Shown in pieces: positions 34,766 to 44,317 of a DNA stretch of 64,000 nucleotides. Source of the DNA: Acidobacteriaceae bacterium (GTDB lineage: Bacteria; Acidobacteriota; Terriglobia; Terriglobales; Acidobacteriaceae); the NCBI GenBank assembly GCA_027306695.1, contig DAHUZH010000003.1, positions 1 through 64,000 of the forward strand, in the 5' to 3' direction. The number at the start of each line of letters is the position of its first letter. The stretch's first letter is position 1. The position numbers were made by a program, and so were the translations under genes. The notes under the pieces were generated by a model, which saw only the letters and a program-made list of their open reading frames with translations, did not search any database and was not told where the DNA came from.

Positions 34766-35473
34766 TCAGGGCGGAAATGGCTGCAACGGGCAGTCTTCGC
34801 AGCGCGGGGTTGTGCCGCAATGGCGCTTGCCAACTTCAACGATTAGTGCGTGAAGTTCATTTCCGTGGCGCGCCGTTTCTTCCGGCATCGCGCTCGCGAT
34901 GGCAAGGTCGCCCAGCGATTGCAGCTCCGCATAGCGTGCGTTCGCAGGGACCATCTCATGGCGCGTGGCCACGCGTCGGAAGTATTCATCGACGACAAAC
35001 ACTGGATGACCCAGCGCATAGAGCAGAATGGCGTCGGCTGTTTCCGGTCCTACGCCGGGCAGAGCTAACAGTTGCAAACGTAGTACGGCGGTGGACTGCT
35101 CGGCCATCTTTTCGAGCGAGCCGTTATAGTGCTCATCCAGGAATCGCACAAATGTTTTGATGGAAGCTGCCTTGCGCACCACGAAACCGGAAGGCCGGAT
35201 AATCTCTCGCAGCTTTTCTTCTGGAATCGAACGAATGTCTTCGACGTTGAGCAGCCCGGCGGCGTGCAAGTTGGCGATAGAACGCTCCACGCTGCGCCAT
35301 GCCGTAGCCTGCGTTAGAAACGCGCCAAGGACCACTTCAAACGGTGTGTCGGCGGGCCACCATTGGCGCGTCCCATAGGTTTTGAGCAGCGCGGCATGCA
35401 TTGCGCGCAGACTTTCACCGGACTTTTTTGCGCCGTTCGATGTGCCTGGAGTTTTTGTTCTAGCGCGGGCCAT
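34766..35473 (-). CDS. HhH-GPD DNA glycosylase, MagIII/endonuclease III-related
   Basis: This 235-residue base-excision repair glycosylase carries the helix-hairpin-helix LALPGVGPETADAIL (residues 137-150) and the catalytic Asp162 in VFVVDEYFRR. Where bifunctional endonuclease III has the lyase Lys (GRKTAN), this protein has Glu144 (GPETAD). The C-terminus has Cys219, Cys225 and Cys228 but no fourth Cys, so the usual [4Fe-4S] cluster is probably not complete. Both points favour a monofunctional enzyme such as the 3-methyladenine glycosylase MagIII. It starts 9 bp after the ABC exporter gene and is probably in its operon. Confidence 0.85.
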   Translation of the reverse strand: MARARTKTPGTSNGAKKSGESLRAMHAALLKTYGTRQWWPADTPFEVVLGAFLTQATAWRSVERSIANLHAAGLLNVEDIRSIPEEKLREIIRPSGFVVRKAASIKTFVRFLDEHYNGSLEKMAEQSTAVLRLQLLALPGVGPETADAILLYALGHPVFVVDEYFRRVATRHEMVPANARYAELQSLGDLAIASAMPEETARHGNELHALIVEVGKRHCGTTPRCEDCPLQPFPP

Positions 35474-35482
35474 GGGTGCAGG

Positions 35483-37240
35483 TCATCCAACGACAGCGAG
35501 TTCCTCTTCCAGCATCTGCTTTTCATGGAGCTGCGTGTAATACCCGTTCCGCGCGACCAGTTCCTCATGCGTCCCCAGCTCGACAATGCTGCCATTTACC
35601 AGCACTGCGATCTGGTCGGCGTGGCGCACAGTGGAAACACGGTGAGAAATGAAAATCGTTGTGCGCCCACGCATCGCCTCCGCCAGTTCGTGCAGAATGC
35701 GCTCTTCGGTGTAGGTGTCCACACTGGACAGGGCGTCGTCCAGAATCAGAATGCGCGGATCGCGCACCAGCGCGCGCGCGATGGCGGCGCGCTGCTTCTG
35801 GCCGCCGGACAATGTAATCCCGCGCTCGCCCACCAGCGTGCCGAAGCCCTTGGGGAATTCAAGAATTTCGTCGCGAATATGGGCGGTGCGCGCAGCTTCC
35901 AGGACCGCTTCTTCCGTTGCCTCAGGCGCTCCAAAGGCCACATTCTCACGGATCGTTTCGCTGAAGAGAAACGTCTCCTGCGGCACAAATCCGACGGCAT
36001 GCCGCAGCGTCGCCAATGGATAATCCATGATCGAACGGTCATCGATCGAAAGCATGCCGCGCTCTACTTCAAAGAGCCGCGGAACCAGATTGACCAGCGT
36101 CGTCTTACCCGACCCAGTCGGCCCGACAATGGCGAGGCTGCTGCCTTCTGGAATGCGCAAATTGATGTTTCGCAGCACTGGCGCTGCGTTGTTGGCGTAG
36201 GTAAAACTTAGATTGCGAAATTCAATTTCGCCGCGAATCTCCGTTACTGCCGGGCCGCCCACAGGCAGCGTGGCGTCGGAGATGGATGGTTCCGCGATAA
36301 GAATTTCATGAATGCGCCGCACCGAAGCCGTGCCGCGCTGTACCAGGTTGACGACCCAGCCTAATGCAATCACCGGCCAGGTCAACATCATCATGTATGT
36401 AGTGAACGCGACAAACGCGCCGACAGAAATCCTGTGCGAGACGACTTCGTGGCCGCCCACCAGCAGCACTACAACCAGCGAAAGTCCAAGCAGAAATTCC
36501 AGCGTCGGCCACAGCATTCCCATCAGTCGCACCAGACGCAGCGCGCGGCGAATGTACTCTGTATTGGCCCGCTCAAAGGCGCGAATCTCCGGTTCTTCCT
36601 GCGCAAAGGCGCGCACCAGGCGCGCCCCGGAAACATTTTCCTGCACCTGCGCGGAAATCTCCGAATACATGGCCTGAATGCGCTCGAACCTGTCGTGGAT
36701 TCTGCGGCCAGAATACTGTACCAGAATGCTGGCCGCAGGCAGCGGCACAAACGCCAGTAGCGTGAGCCACGGGCTGATGCGGACCATAAAGATCAGCGCG
36801 CCAACCGTGAACAGCAGAGTGTTCAGGCTATACATGATCGCCGGACCCAGCAGCATGCGGACGGCATTCAGATCATTGGTTGCGCGCGCCATGATGTCGC
36901 CGGTGCGATGCTCTTGAAAATAGGAAGAAGACTGGCGCTCCAGCACCCGGAACAGATCGTTGCGTATGTCGTACTCGATATCGCGTGAGATGCCGATGAG
37001 CACCCAGCGCGTGAGAAAAAGAAAAATTCCCTTCGACAGCGCGACGATCACCAGCAGGCCAGCGTAAAACAAGATGCCCCGGTAGCTCAGGTGTCGCGTC
37101 ATGTCGTCGATGGCGCGCCGGATCACCTGGGGAAACATCACCCAGATGGCGTTGCTGCAGACTGCGAACAGAACCCCGACCATCAATCCGCGCCGATAGC
37201 GCCGCATGTACGGGAACAGGGGCTGTACATTTTCGAGCAT
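35483..37240 (-). CDS. ABC exporter, fused membrane and ATPase domains (MsbA/MdlA-like)
   Basis: This half-transporter of 585 residues from this start has six membrane helices in residues 15-300. The nucleotide-binding domain carries Walker A GPTGSGKTT, signature ITLSGGQKQR, Walker B ILILDDALSSVD and the H-loop FISHRVS. Dimers of such proteins flip lipids or export drugs and peptides. The upstream gene is the fused lipopolysaccharide exporter lptFG (69-bp gap), so a lipid A flippase role like MsbA is an attractive but unproved inference. The alternative start at 37276 adds 12 residues. Confidence 0.9.
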   Translation of the reverse strand: MLENVQPLFPYMRRYRRGLMVGVLFAVCSNAIWVMFPQVIRRAIDDMTRHLSYRGILFYAGLLVIVALSKGIFLFLTRWVLIGISRDIEYDIRNDLFRVLERQSSSYFQEHRTGDIMARATNDLNAVRMLLGPAIMYSLNTLLFTVGALIFMVRISPWLTLLAFVPLPAASILVQYSGRRIHDRFERIQAMYSEISAQVQENVSGARLVRAFAQEEPEIRAFERANTEYIRRALRLVRLMGMLWPTLEFLLGLSLVVVLLVGGHEVVSHRISVGAFVAFTTYMMMLTWPVIALGWVVNLVQRGTASVRRIHEILIAEPSISDATLPVGGPAVTEIRGEIEFRNLSFTYANNAAPVLRNINLRIPEGSSLAIVGPTGSGKTTLVNLVPRLFEVERGMLSIDDRSIMDYPLATLRHAVGFVPQETFLFSETIRENVAFGAPEATEEAVLEAARTAHIRDEILEFPKGFGTLVGERGITLSGGQKQRAAIARALVRDPRILILDDALSSVDTYTEERILHELAEAMRGRTTIFISHRVSTVRHADQIAVLVNGSIVELGTHEELVARNGYYTQLHEKQMLEEELAVVG

Positions 37241-37309
37241 AGTCGAGCAACGCCTCTCAGCTTCCATTGTAGTCAACGCGGCTCAGCGAGTGGTGGCCGT
37301 AAGAAAGGT

Positions 37310-39643
37310 TTACGTTGGCGTACGCAAAAGCAGGTAGCCGCCAACCAGCCCAAACAGGACGTCGGGCGACCAGGCCGCCAAAACAGCGGGCAGCGTATTC
37401 ACATTGCCCATCGCCTCCAGCAGTCCCGCAGCCACCCAATACGCAATGGCCACGCCGATGGCGATTGCAACTCCGGTCAGCGAGCCTCGCCGCCCCATCG
37501 AGATTGCGAAAGGAACCGCCAGGATTGCCATGACCAATGTGACCAGCGGATACGCGATCTTCTTGTTGAGTTGCACGCGCAGCGGCAGTGTGTCAAAACC
37601 GCTCTGGCTCAAGTCGTGGATATAGTGGGCCAGCTCGGTAAATGTCATTTCCGACGATTGCAGATCTTCTTTCTTGAAGTATCCCGGTGGCTCGACGATT
37701 TCGGGAAAAATCTGCGTGTTGAACGTTGCGTAGGAAGAAATTGTGCCGCCCTGAAATGTCCGCTCCCAACCCTTCTGAAAAATCCATTGGCGCTGCTGCG
37801 GGTCCCAGGAAACGTCGGAAGCGAAGATGCGCCGCGCCAGCGTAAAGCTGTCGGGCTGGAACTCCAGCACTGTCAGATTGGCGAAGCGGTTATTCGCGGA
37901 GTCGAAGAATTCATAATAAAAAATGCGTGCCGGTTCGCCCGGCTTTTGTTCACCAAATACCCATTCGCGGTCTGGCCGCAAAAAGGTGCGCGGCGGTTTG
38001 CCTTTGATCTCGCTGCGCAGCGATTCCTGTTTACGGTTTGCAGTTGGCAGGTAGAACTGGTCGAAGGTGAACATTGCCACGGACAGCACGGTCGCCACCA
38101 TGAAGATCGGCAACACCACGCGGTACAGGCTTACGCCGGTCGCCTTCATCGCGGTCAGCTCGCTCGAACGATTCATCACGCCGAGCGTCACCAGCACTGC
38201 GATCAACACGCTCAGCGGCGTAATGCTGTAGATCATGCTCGGCGTCAAGTTCAGCAGATAATTCCCAACCAGCGCCAGTGAGGCATGGTTGTGGACGATA
38301 TCGCTCAGCAGCTCAAAGAGAGAAAAGATCAAAGAAAGCAACACGAAGCTGATTTCCACCAGAAAAAAACTGCCGAGAAACGAACGCAGCACATAATCGT
38401 CCAGGATCAGCGGAAAGCCTTCATATAATGTGCGCCGTGGAATCGCCGCGAACATGGCCTCCATGGCAGGATCATTTTTGCGTCCCATTTTTGTGCGGAG
38501 CGAATCTGAGACCCGTATCGTGGGGAAGCGCACCGTGCCGCGCGCCATCTGGCGGAGCAACAGCAGTCCCGCCACAGCGAACAGCACATTCGCGGCCCAC
38601 ACTCCGGCGATGACCGGAATTTTTCCCTGCTTGGCCAGCGCCATGCCCGTGGAGGACAAAAAATAATAGATGAAGACCAGAAAAATGGTCAGCACAAAGC
38701 CCATGCTCTTACCGCCGCGCCGCGAGGACAGGCCCAATGGAACGCCTACCAGCATCAGCACCAGGCAGGCCGCCGGATAGGCGAAACGTTTCTGCATTTC
38801 AATTTGATACCAGCGTCCGCCCAATCCCTGCGAACGCCGCTCCAGCTCATGGTCCGACATGGCGAGAATGGGCACATCGCTATGCCCGATGTGGGCCGTG
38901 TCTTGGCTGCTATTGATCTGTACGGGCAGGTCCGTCTGTGTGAACGTGGAGATGTTGTAAGAGCCGGAATTACCGCCAGAGCTGTTTTGCGGCATCTCAT
39001 GCTGCTCGCCGTTGCGCAGCCGCATGCGCAGATCATGGTGTCTGCCGCCCACCACCGTCGCCTGTTCGGCCAGCGTGATTTTTGGCGACTTGGGATCGCT
39101 CAAATCGGCAAGGAAAACATGCGACCACACTGAGGCATGCCGGCCATTGCGCACGTCCTGCACGTAAAGGACGGCATTGCGAAAGTCCTCGTAGAAGACG
39201 CGCGGTTGCACCTGAAATGTGGCCTGCGAATCGCGCAGAGAGTTTTCCACGCGCAGCATGGCGGCGGTGGCCCTGGGCGCAAGATACAGAGAATTGAACA
39301 GGCCCAGCAGCCATGCCGCCACGCCGACGATGGCCACAATGCGGACAAATTGATACACGCCGAAGCCGCAGGCGCGCATCGCCGTCACTTCACTGTCCGC
39401 AGCCAGACGGCTCAGCCCCAGCAGAATGCCGACCAGCACCGCCATGGGAATGGTGACGGTAAAGGAATTCGGCAGCGTGAAGGCAATCAGTTTCAGCACG
39501 CTTATTGGAGAGGCGCCGTCCTGCACCACCAGTTCCAGAATCTGCACCAGGTTGGGCATGAACAGGACAAACGTGAACAGGACCATCCCCAGCAGGGAGT
39601 GAGAGAGGACTTCACCGAGAATGTAGCGTGTGAGGATGCGCAC
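37310..39643 (-). CDS. LptF-LptG fusion permease (LPS export)
   Basis: At 777 residues this is twice the size of LptF or LptG and contains two YjgP/YjgQ units. Unit 1 (about 1-370) starts MRILTRYILGEVLSHSLLG, has three N-terminal helices, a periplasmic jellyroll-like middle and three C-terminal helices. Unit 2 (about 405-777) starts LDDYVLRSFLGSFFLVEISF and repeats the plan, ending AWSPDVLFGLVGGYLLLRTPT. Both have the SELTAM or SEVTAMRA coupling segment. In other bacteria LptF and LptG form a heterodimer with LptB ATPase, drawing LPS from the inner membrane. The fusion would give a single-chain permease. The joining segment (about 370-405) is predicted to be cytoplasmic. Confidence 0.92.
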   Translation of the reverse strand: MRILTRYILGEVLSHSLLGMVLFTFVLFMPNLVQILELVVQDGASPISVLKLIAFTLPNSFTVTIPMAVLVGILLGLSRLAADSEVTAMRACGFGVYQFVRIVAIVGVAAWLLGLFNSLYLAPRATAAMLRVENSLRDSQATFQVQPRVFYEDFRNAVLYVQDVRNGRHASVWSHVFLADLSDPKSPKITLAEQATVVGGRHHDLRMRLRNGEQHEMPQNSSGGNSGSYNISTFTQTDLPVQINSSQDTAHIGHSDVPILAMSDHELERRSQGLGGRWYQIEMQKRFAYPAACLVLMLVGVPLGLSSRRGGKSMGFVLTIFLVFIYYFLSSTGMALAKQGKIPVIAGVWAANVLFAVAGLLLLRQMARGTVRFPTIRVSDSLRTKMGRKNDPAMEAMFAAIPRRTLYEGFPLILDDYVLRSFLGSFFLVEISFVLLSLIFSLFELLSDIVHNHASLALVGNYLLNLTPSMIYSITPLSVLIAVLVTLGVMNRSSELTAMKATGVSLYRVVLPIFMVATVLSVAMFTFDQFYLPTANRKQESLRSEIKGKPPRTFLRPDREWVFGEQKPGEPARIFYYEFFDSANNRFANLTVLEFQPDSFTLARRIFASDVSWDPQQRQWIFQKGWERTFQGGTISSYATFNTQIFPEIVEPPGYFKKEDLQSSEMTFTELAHYIHDLSQSGFDTLPLRVQLNKKIAYPLVTLVMAILAVPFAISMGRRGSLTGVAIAIGVAIAYWVAAGLLEAMGNVNTLPAVLAAWSPDVLFGLVGGYLLLRTPT

Positions 39644-39834
39644 GGAGCTTGGCCTTGGTGCTATTTCTGGCGTCGATATTCAGTGTATCGCCAGAAGAGG
39701 CTGCGCATGATGGATGGAAGCCGGTTGGCGGTGGATGGGATGCGCGGAGCCGGTTATCGGCTTCGCAGTGCATATCCAAACGCAGTGTCGTTTGAAACGG
39801 TGCTGTGAGTTTATATGCCCAGATTGCTTTTCGC

Positions 39835-41085
39835 TCAAATTGTGCGCTTATGAAACCGTCCGTCTTTCATGATGATGGGAAGATGTTTCCCATCCTGGGC
39901 CAGCAGCGAGATGTCCTCGAGAGGATTGCCATTCACGACCAGAATATCTGCTGCAGCGCCTTCGCGGATGCAGCCGAGCCTGCCTGACTGGCCCAGGATC
40001 TCCGCATTCACGCTCGTGGCCGAACGCAGGATATCGATAGCGGGCAGCGCCTGAGCGCGAAGGGTGAACTCCGTGCATTGCCGAACGTGCAGATGGCCGA
40101 GCAGGTCTGTTCCGAAGCCCATTTTTACTCCGGCGCGCTTCATGATTTCCAAACTACCCAGCGCACGGTCAGCTATCCTGCGCAGCTTGTCCATACTCAC
40201 GGGAGGGAAGCCAAGCTTTTCGCCCTCTTCGCTCAGACCCGACATGATTGCCATGGTTGGTACGGTAAACGCGTGCTTTTCGGCCACGAATTCCGCCGTC
40301 TCGCGGTCGATCAGTGTGGCATGCTCGATCGAGCGCACGCCCAGGGCCGCCGATCGCCGAACGGCTTCGGCCGGGTGGCAGTGAGCTGCGACATAGGAAC
40401 CAGCACGGTCCGCTTCATCGACAGCGGCCTGGATTTCCTCGTCGGAATATTGGCAGCGTTCCAGTGGGTCGGTCGGAGACGCCACGCCGCCAGAGGCCAT
40501 GATCTTGATATGCGAGGCCCCCCGCCGAAGCTCTTCACGCACTGCGCGACGGACTGCGTCCACGCCATCGGCGATGACAGCGATCGCGTCGGCGTGACAG
40601 GCGCATCCGCAGTGACAGGCAAGTTCGAGCGCGTGATCGCCAGGTCGCAAATCGCCATGGCCGCCCGTTTGCGAGAGCACGCGTCCGCCATAGTAGAGCC
40701 TTGGGGCCATGCCAAGGAGTCCCTCCTTGAGAGCACATGCCAGTCCCACATCGCCGCCGCCTACATCGCGTAGCGTCGTGAACCCGCGATCCAGACTTGC
40801 ATGCAAAAAATGGGCCGCGAAATGGGCCAGATACGAGAAGGGCGATTGAGCAATGCGGCTAAGGTTGAGGCTTGCAGCGTAGACGTGAACATGCGCGTCG
40901 ATCAATCCCGGCATAAGGACGCGGCCCGAGCAGTCGATCGCCTCAATTTCTTTGTCCGCCTTGGGAGAATGCTCGGAAATTCTGGCGATGACGCCGTCCA
41001 CCACCAATACATCGGAAGCGTCCCGTAGATTTTGATGTTCGCCGTCGAAAACACGGACATTGCGGAACACTGTCCCATGACTCAT
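39835..41085 (-). CDS. Metal-dependent amidohydrolase (imidazolonepropionase/prolidase-like)
   Basis: The 416-residue amidohydrolase-superfamily member has the metal pair DAHVHVY, the carboxylated-Lys region HIKIMASGGVASPTDP, AAHCHPAEAV, SIEHATLID and the final Asp in GFGTDLLG. This pattern fits the group that includes Xaa-Pro and Xaa-Arg/Lys dipeptidases and imidazolonepropionase-like enzymes. There is no signal peptide. ATG 41085 is preferred because AAGGGTGGG lies just upstream; the longer start would place this ribosome site inside the coding region. It is a single gene and the substrate is unknown. Confidence 0.88.
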   Translation of the reverse strand: MSHGTVFRNVRVFDGEHQNLRDASDVLVVDGVIARISEHSPKADKEIEAIDCSGRVLMPGLIDAHVHVYAASLNLSRIAQSPFSYLAHFAAHFLHASLDRGFTTLRDVGGGDVGLACALKEGLLGMAPRLYYGGRVLSQTGGHGDLRPGDHALELACHCGCACHADAIAVIADGVDAVRRAVREELRRGASHIKIMASGGVASPTDPLERCQYSDEEIQAAVDEADRAGSYVAAHCHPAEAVRRSAALGVRSIEHATLIDRETAEFVAEKHAFTVPTMAIMSGLSEEGEKLGFPPVSMDKLRRIADRALGSLEIMKRAGVKMGFGTDLLGHLHVRQCTEFTLRAQALPAIDILRSATSVNAEILGQSGRLGCIREGAAADILVVNGNPLEDISLLAQDGKHLPIIMKDGRFHKRTI

Positions 41086-41312
41086 CGCATTCCCACCCTT
41101 CACTGCTTACAGTTTCAATCACTGCACATTTGCGAATGTTCATCATAACGCAGCCAACGATTGATCCGGCCCAAGCATTGCATTCCGGTCCTCTATCCTT
41201 CGCGTCTTTTCTTTTTGCGAAGGGTGGGATGAGATTTTCTACACCCGCGAAGCCAGTGAAAAGTATGACTCCCCCACCCTTGCTGCGCAAGGACGGGGCC
41301 CTCGGCAATTTA

Positions 41313-42095
41313 TCACTTTTCCACCTCAGCCTCCGGCACAAAGCGGTAGCCGACGCCACGCACGGTTTGCAGATGGACAGGATGCGCCGGATCATCTTCG
41401 AGATACCGCCGCAATCGGACGATAAAGTTGTCGATGGCGCGGGTGTCTGTGTCCTCATGCAGATGCCAGACCTGGTCGAGAATCTCACTGCGTGAAATGG
41501 CGCGGCCCGGATTGCGCACCAGATGGCGCAGCAGTTCGGTCTCCATCAGCGTCAGGCGCGTGTGCTTGTCGGCGGCACGCAGCTCCAGCAGGGAAAAATC
41601 GATGGTCTTGCCGGCGAAGGTATAGACATCGGCAGGCGTGGTGGCTTGTTCACCAGACTGCTCGGTCAAAGATGGCGGCCGCAGCCACTGCGTGCGGCGC
41701 AGCAGGGCCTTCAGTCGCGCCAACAGGATGGAAAGTTCAAACGGCTTCTGCAAATAATCGTCGGTCCCGGCGGTAAAGCCTTCCAGCACATCTTCCGGGC
41801 GTCCGCGCGCGGTCAGCATCAGCACCGGCGTGTAGTTTTGCGCCGCGCGCATGGCGCGCGCGACAGCAAAACCATCGATGCCGGGCAGCATCACGTCCAG
41901 CAGGACGGCATCGAACGGCTCCCGCTTCTTCAGCAGCCAGTCGAGCGCGGCCTCGCCGTCCCCGGCAACGATCACCTCATGGCCCTCCGCCTGCAAGTTG
42001 AATAACAGTCCCTGCGCGAGATGCGTTTCATCTTCGACAACGAGGATGCGGCCCGCGGTTTTATCGCTGCTCGTTCCGTTTCCGTCTATCTCCAT
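41313..42095 (-). CDS. Two-component response regulator, OmpR/PhoB family
   Basis: The 260-residue protein has a receiver domain (acidic pair Glu21-Asp22, phosphoacceptor Asp67 in VLLDVMLPGIDG, Lys in DDYLQKPF). After a polar linker comes a winged-helix DNA-binding domain (LTLMETELLRHLVRNPGRAISRSEIL...RAIDNFIVRLRRYLEDD...VRGVGYRF). It is downstream of its histidine kinase on the same strand with a 31-bp gap. ATG 42095 was chosen as the start just before the receiver. Phosphorylation by the adjacent kinase is expected. The target genes are unknown. Confidence 0.92.
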   Translation of the reverse strand: MEIDGNGTSSDKTAGRILVVEDETHLAQGLLFNLQAEGHEVIVAGDGEAALDWLLKKREPFDAVLLDVMLPGIDGFAVARAMRAAQNYTPVLMLTARGRPEDVLEGFTAGTDDYLQKPFELSILLARLKALLRRTQWLRPPSLTEQSGEQATTPADVYTFAGKTIDFSLLELRAADKHTRLTLMETELLRHLVRNPGRAISRSEILDQVWHLHEDTDTRAIDNFIVRLRRYLEDDPAHPVHLQTVRGVGYRFVPEAEVEK

Positions 42096-42126
42096 AGTCT
42101 TGTCCGCATTGGCTTCCTCGATTTCC

Positions 42127-43035
42127 TTACGGTTGCAGCAGGCGCGGCAGTTGCAGCGTGATTGTTGTGCCACGGCCTTCGCCTTCGCTCGTCGCGCTGG
42201 CGTCTCCGCCATGCTGCCGGGCGATGGTGCGCACCAGAAACAATCCCAGCCCTGTGCCTTTGGCGCGCAACACGGCCATGCTGGGCACACGATAAAAGCG
42301 TTTGAAAATACGCTTCAAGTGGTTGCTCGAAATACCGATTCCATTGTCCGCCACGCGCAGTACCACCCAAGCGTCGTGCTCCACGCTCAGATGGACGTGG
42401 ATCTGCGGCCCTCTCGGTGAATACTTCACGGCATTGTCGAGTACGTTGGTCACGGCAATGCGCAAATCCTCCGGGTTGCCCAGGACGACGGCGGACATAT
42501 TGCCCGTATCATCGAACAGCGTAAGCGCCTCCAGCGCCAGGTGATTGCGCAGCCGGACGACGGTCACGCATTCTTCCACTATGGCCTTCATATCCACGCG
42601 GATATTCACGTCGTCGGAACTGCGCTGGCCGACCTCTCCAGCCTTCAGCACCTGCTCCACTGTGGCCAGCAATCGCTCGCTGTCGTCCAGCATGATGCGG
42701 TAAAACTCCTGCCGTTTTTCCTCGCTCAGGTCGCGGCGTTGCAGCGTTTCCAGGTATAGCCGGATGGAGGCGATCGGTGTCTTGAGTTCGTGCGTCACCG
42801 CGTTGAGGAAGCTGTCATGCCGCTCGTTGCGGCGAATTTCGCGCACCAGAAAGATGGTGTTCAGCACAACGCCCGCAATCAAAATGCAAAAGAAGAAGAT
42901 GCCCAGAATCAGCGGAACGATCTCTCGCCAGTTCAGGATGACCCAGCCGACATCCAGCGCGATCGCCAGCGCCACCAGGCATGCACCCAGAGTGATGAAG
43001 AAGGCGATGGTTCCGCGTCGGCGTGTGAATTGCAT
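42127..43035 (-). CDS. Two-component sensor histidine kinase
   Basis: The 302-residue inner-membrane kinase has two membrane helices (about 8-30 and 39-64) with almost no periplasmic loop. The HisKA domain has phospho-accepting His82 in NAVTHELKTPIAS. The ATPase domain shows N-box DNAVKYSP, G1 VADNGIGIS, the F-box FKRFYRV and G2 GTGLGLFLV. The very short external segment suggests that it senses membrane state or a partner protein and not a free ligand. It is co-transcribed with the response regulator. Confidence 0.93.
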   Translation of the reverse strand: MQFTRRRGTIAFFITLGACLVALAIALDVGWVILNWREIVPLILGIFFFCILIAGVVLNTIFLVREIRRNERHDSFLNAVTHELKTPIASIRLYLETLQRRDLSEEKRQEFYRIMLDDSERLLATVEQVLKAGEVGQRSSDDVNIRVDMKAIVEECVTVVRLRNHLALEALTLFDDTGNMSAVVLGNPEDLRIAVTNVLDNAVKYSPRGPQIHVHLSVEHDAWVVLRVADNGIGISSNHLKRIFKRFYRVPSMAVLRAKGTGLGLFLVRTIARQHGGDASATSEGEGRGTTITLQLPRLLQP

Positions 43036-43061
43036 AGTTGGGCAGGCTTCGGAGCAACGAA

Positions 43062-43093
43062 AAAGCCTGACGGCAGTATAGCCGTCAGGCTTT
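43062..43093 (-). terminator. Intrinsic terminator of the desaturase gene
   Basis: On the minus strand AAAGCCTGACGGC pairs with GCCGTCAGGCTTT across a 6-base loop, then TTTTTC follows. It starts 40 bp after the desaturase stop and insulates the downstream kinase operon. Confidence 0.9.
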
Positions 43094-43132
43094 CAGGGCA
43101 GGAGAGGGACCTTGTGGTCCAGCTTGCTGATG

Positions 43133-44122
43133 TTACGCACCAGCCGGTTTAGGGTCGTTCGGATCGAATTTTGCGATCTTTACCTGGCGGGCCAGCCCCA
43201 GCTTCTTGAGCAGCCAGATACCGTAGTAATTGGGATCGAATTCATACCACGCCAGTCCGTGTCTTGCGGAGACGGGATGCGCGTGATGGTTGTTATGCCA
43301 TCCTTCGCCGCCGGTCAGCAACGCCACCCACCAGCTATTGCGCGAATCGTCGCGGGTCTGGAAGCGCCGCGAACCCCATTTGTGAGTTGCGGAATTTACC
43401 AGCCACGTCGCATGCAGGCCGATTGTTACGCGCAGGAAAATTCCCCAGAAGACCCATGGCCATCCACCGACTGCCAGCAAAATAAAGCCAAGCGTTGTCA
43501 GCGGAACCCAGTGATATTTGCTGAGCAGAACATAAAAGCGATCTTTGGCAAGGTCTGGAGCATAGCGGGCCAGCATGGCGGTTTCCGTATGCAGCGCTTT
43601 GCCCTTCAAAATCCAGCCCGCGTGCGCCCACCAGGTCCCTTCGGTCGGGGTGTGCGGGTCGCCGACTTGGTCGCTGTGCTGGTGATGCACGCGGTGCGTG
43701 GCCACCCAGAACATCGGGCCGCCTTCCAGCGCCGTCGTGGCGCAAACGGCCGAGGCATATTCCAGCCATTTGGGGACCTTGTAGCCGCGATGCGTCAGCA
43801 GCCTGTGATAGCACATCCCGATGCCGACATTGATCGACAAAACATATGTGACGACGAAAACCACCAGCGCGCTCCAGCTAAAAAAGAAAAAGGCCGCGAT
43901 GGCCCCAATATGGAAGAGAGCCAGAAATACAGCCGTGGTCCAGGTAATGCCGTGGTCCTGCGTTGCACGGCCTAGTACAGGCAGCACCGACTTTGCGGGT
44001 GCAGCGGCGACTGGCATCGCCAGGGGAACAGCCACGGGTGTACCGATAAAGGACGCCTCGGCAGTTTCAATGGGGGTGTCGAGAGTGCCGGTCTCGACGT
44101 TTGCGTAGGATGTTGGGGTCAC
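43133..44122 (-). CDS. Acyl-CoA/fatty-acid desaturase (delta-9 type)
   Basis: This membrane di-iron desaturase introduces a cis double bond in fatty-acyl chains and so adjusts membrane fluidity. The three His boxes are H106-RLLTH, H143-RVHH and WHNNHHAHP near residue 285, between four hydrophobic helices. The GTG at 44122 is proposed as start because GAGG lies 6 bp upstream (329 residues); the longer frame to 44263 has no ribosome site and adds a polar leader. The N-terminal 45 residues are low-complexity Pro/Ala/Thr. A terminator follows. The electron donor is not encoded nearby. Confidence 0.9.
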   Translation of the reverse strand: MTPTSYANVETGTLDTPIETAEASFIGTPVAVPLAMPVAAAPAKSVLPVLGRATQDHGITWTTAVFLALFHIGAIAAFFFFSWSALVVFVVTYVLSINVGIGMCYHRLLTHRGYKVPKWLEYASAVCATTALEGGPMFWVATHRVHHQHSDQVGDPHTPTEGTWWAHAGWILKGKALHTETAMLARYAPDLAKDRFYVLLSKYHWVPLTTLGFILLAVGGWPWVFWGIFLRVTIGLHATWLVNSATHKWGSRRFQTRDDSRNSWWVALLTGGEGWHNNHHAHPVSARHGLAWYEFDPNYYGIWLLKKLGLARQVKIAKFDPNDPKPAGA

Positions 44123-44317
44123 AAAATACCTCAGGAGGAGTTGAAAACCGGTCTTCCTATCTTTGAGGCTACTAGCCTCTGTGACGGGCAAATGTAAGAG
44201 TTTTGTAATTGCCTCGATCTGGATATGTTTGTGGTTATCACGGTAAAAATCCGTTGAATCCATAGTCCGGAATGCAGATTGGTGAGCGTCTTTTGATATC
44301 GTGGAGGGGCCGTGACA

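Noticed and set aside
37091-38281. 396-codon plus-strand ORF across lptFG and the ABC exporter
   Set aside because: It spans two real minus-strand genes and their gap, with no domain features.
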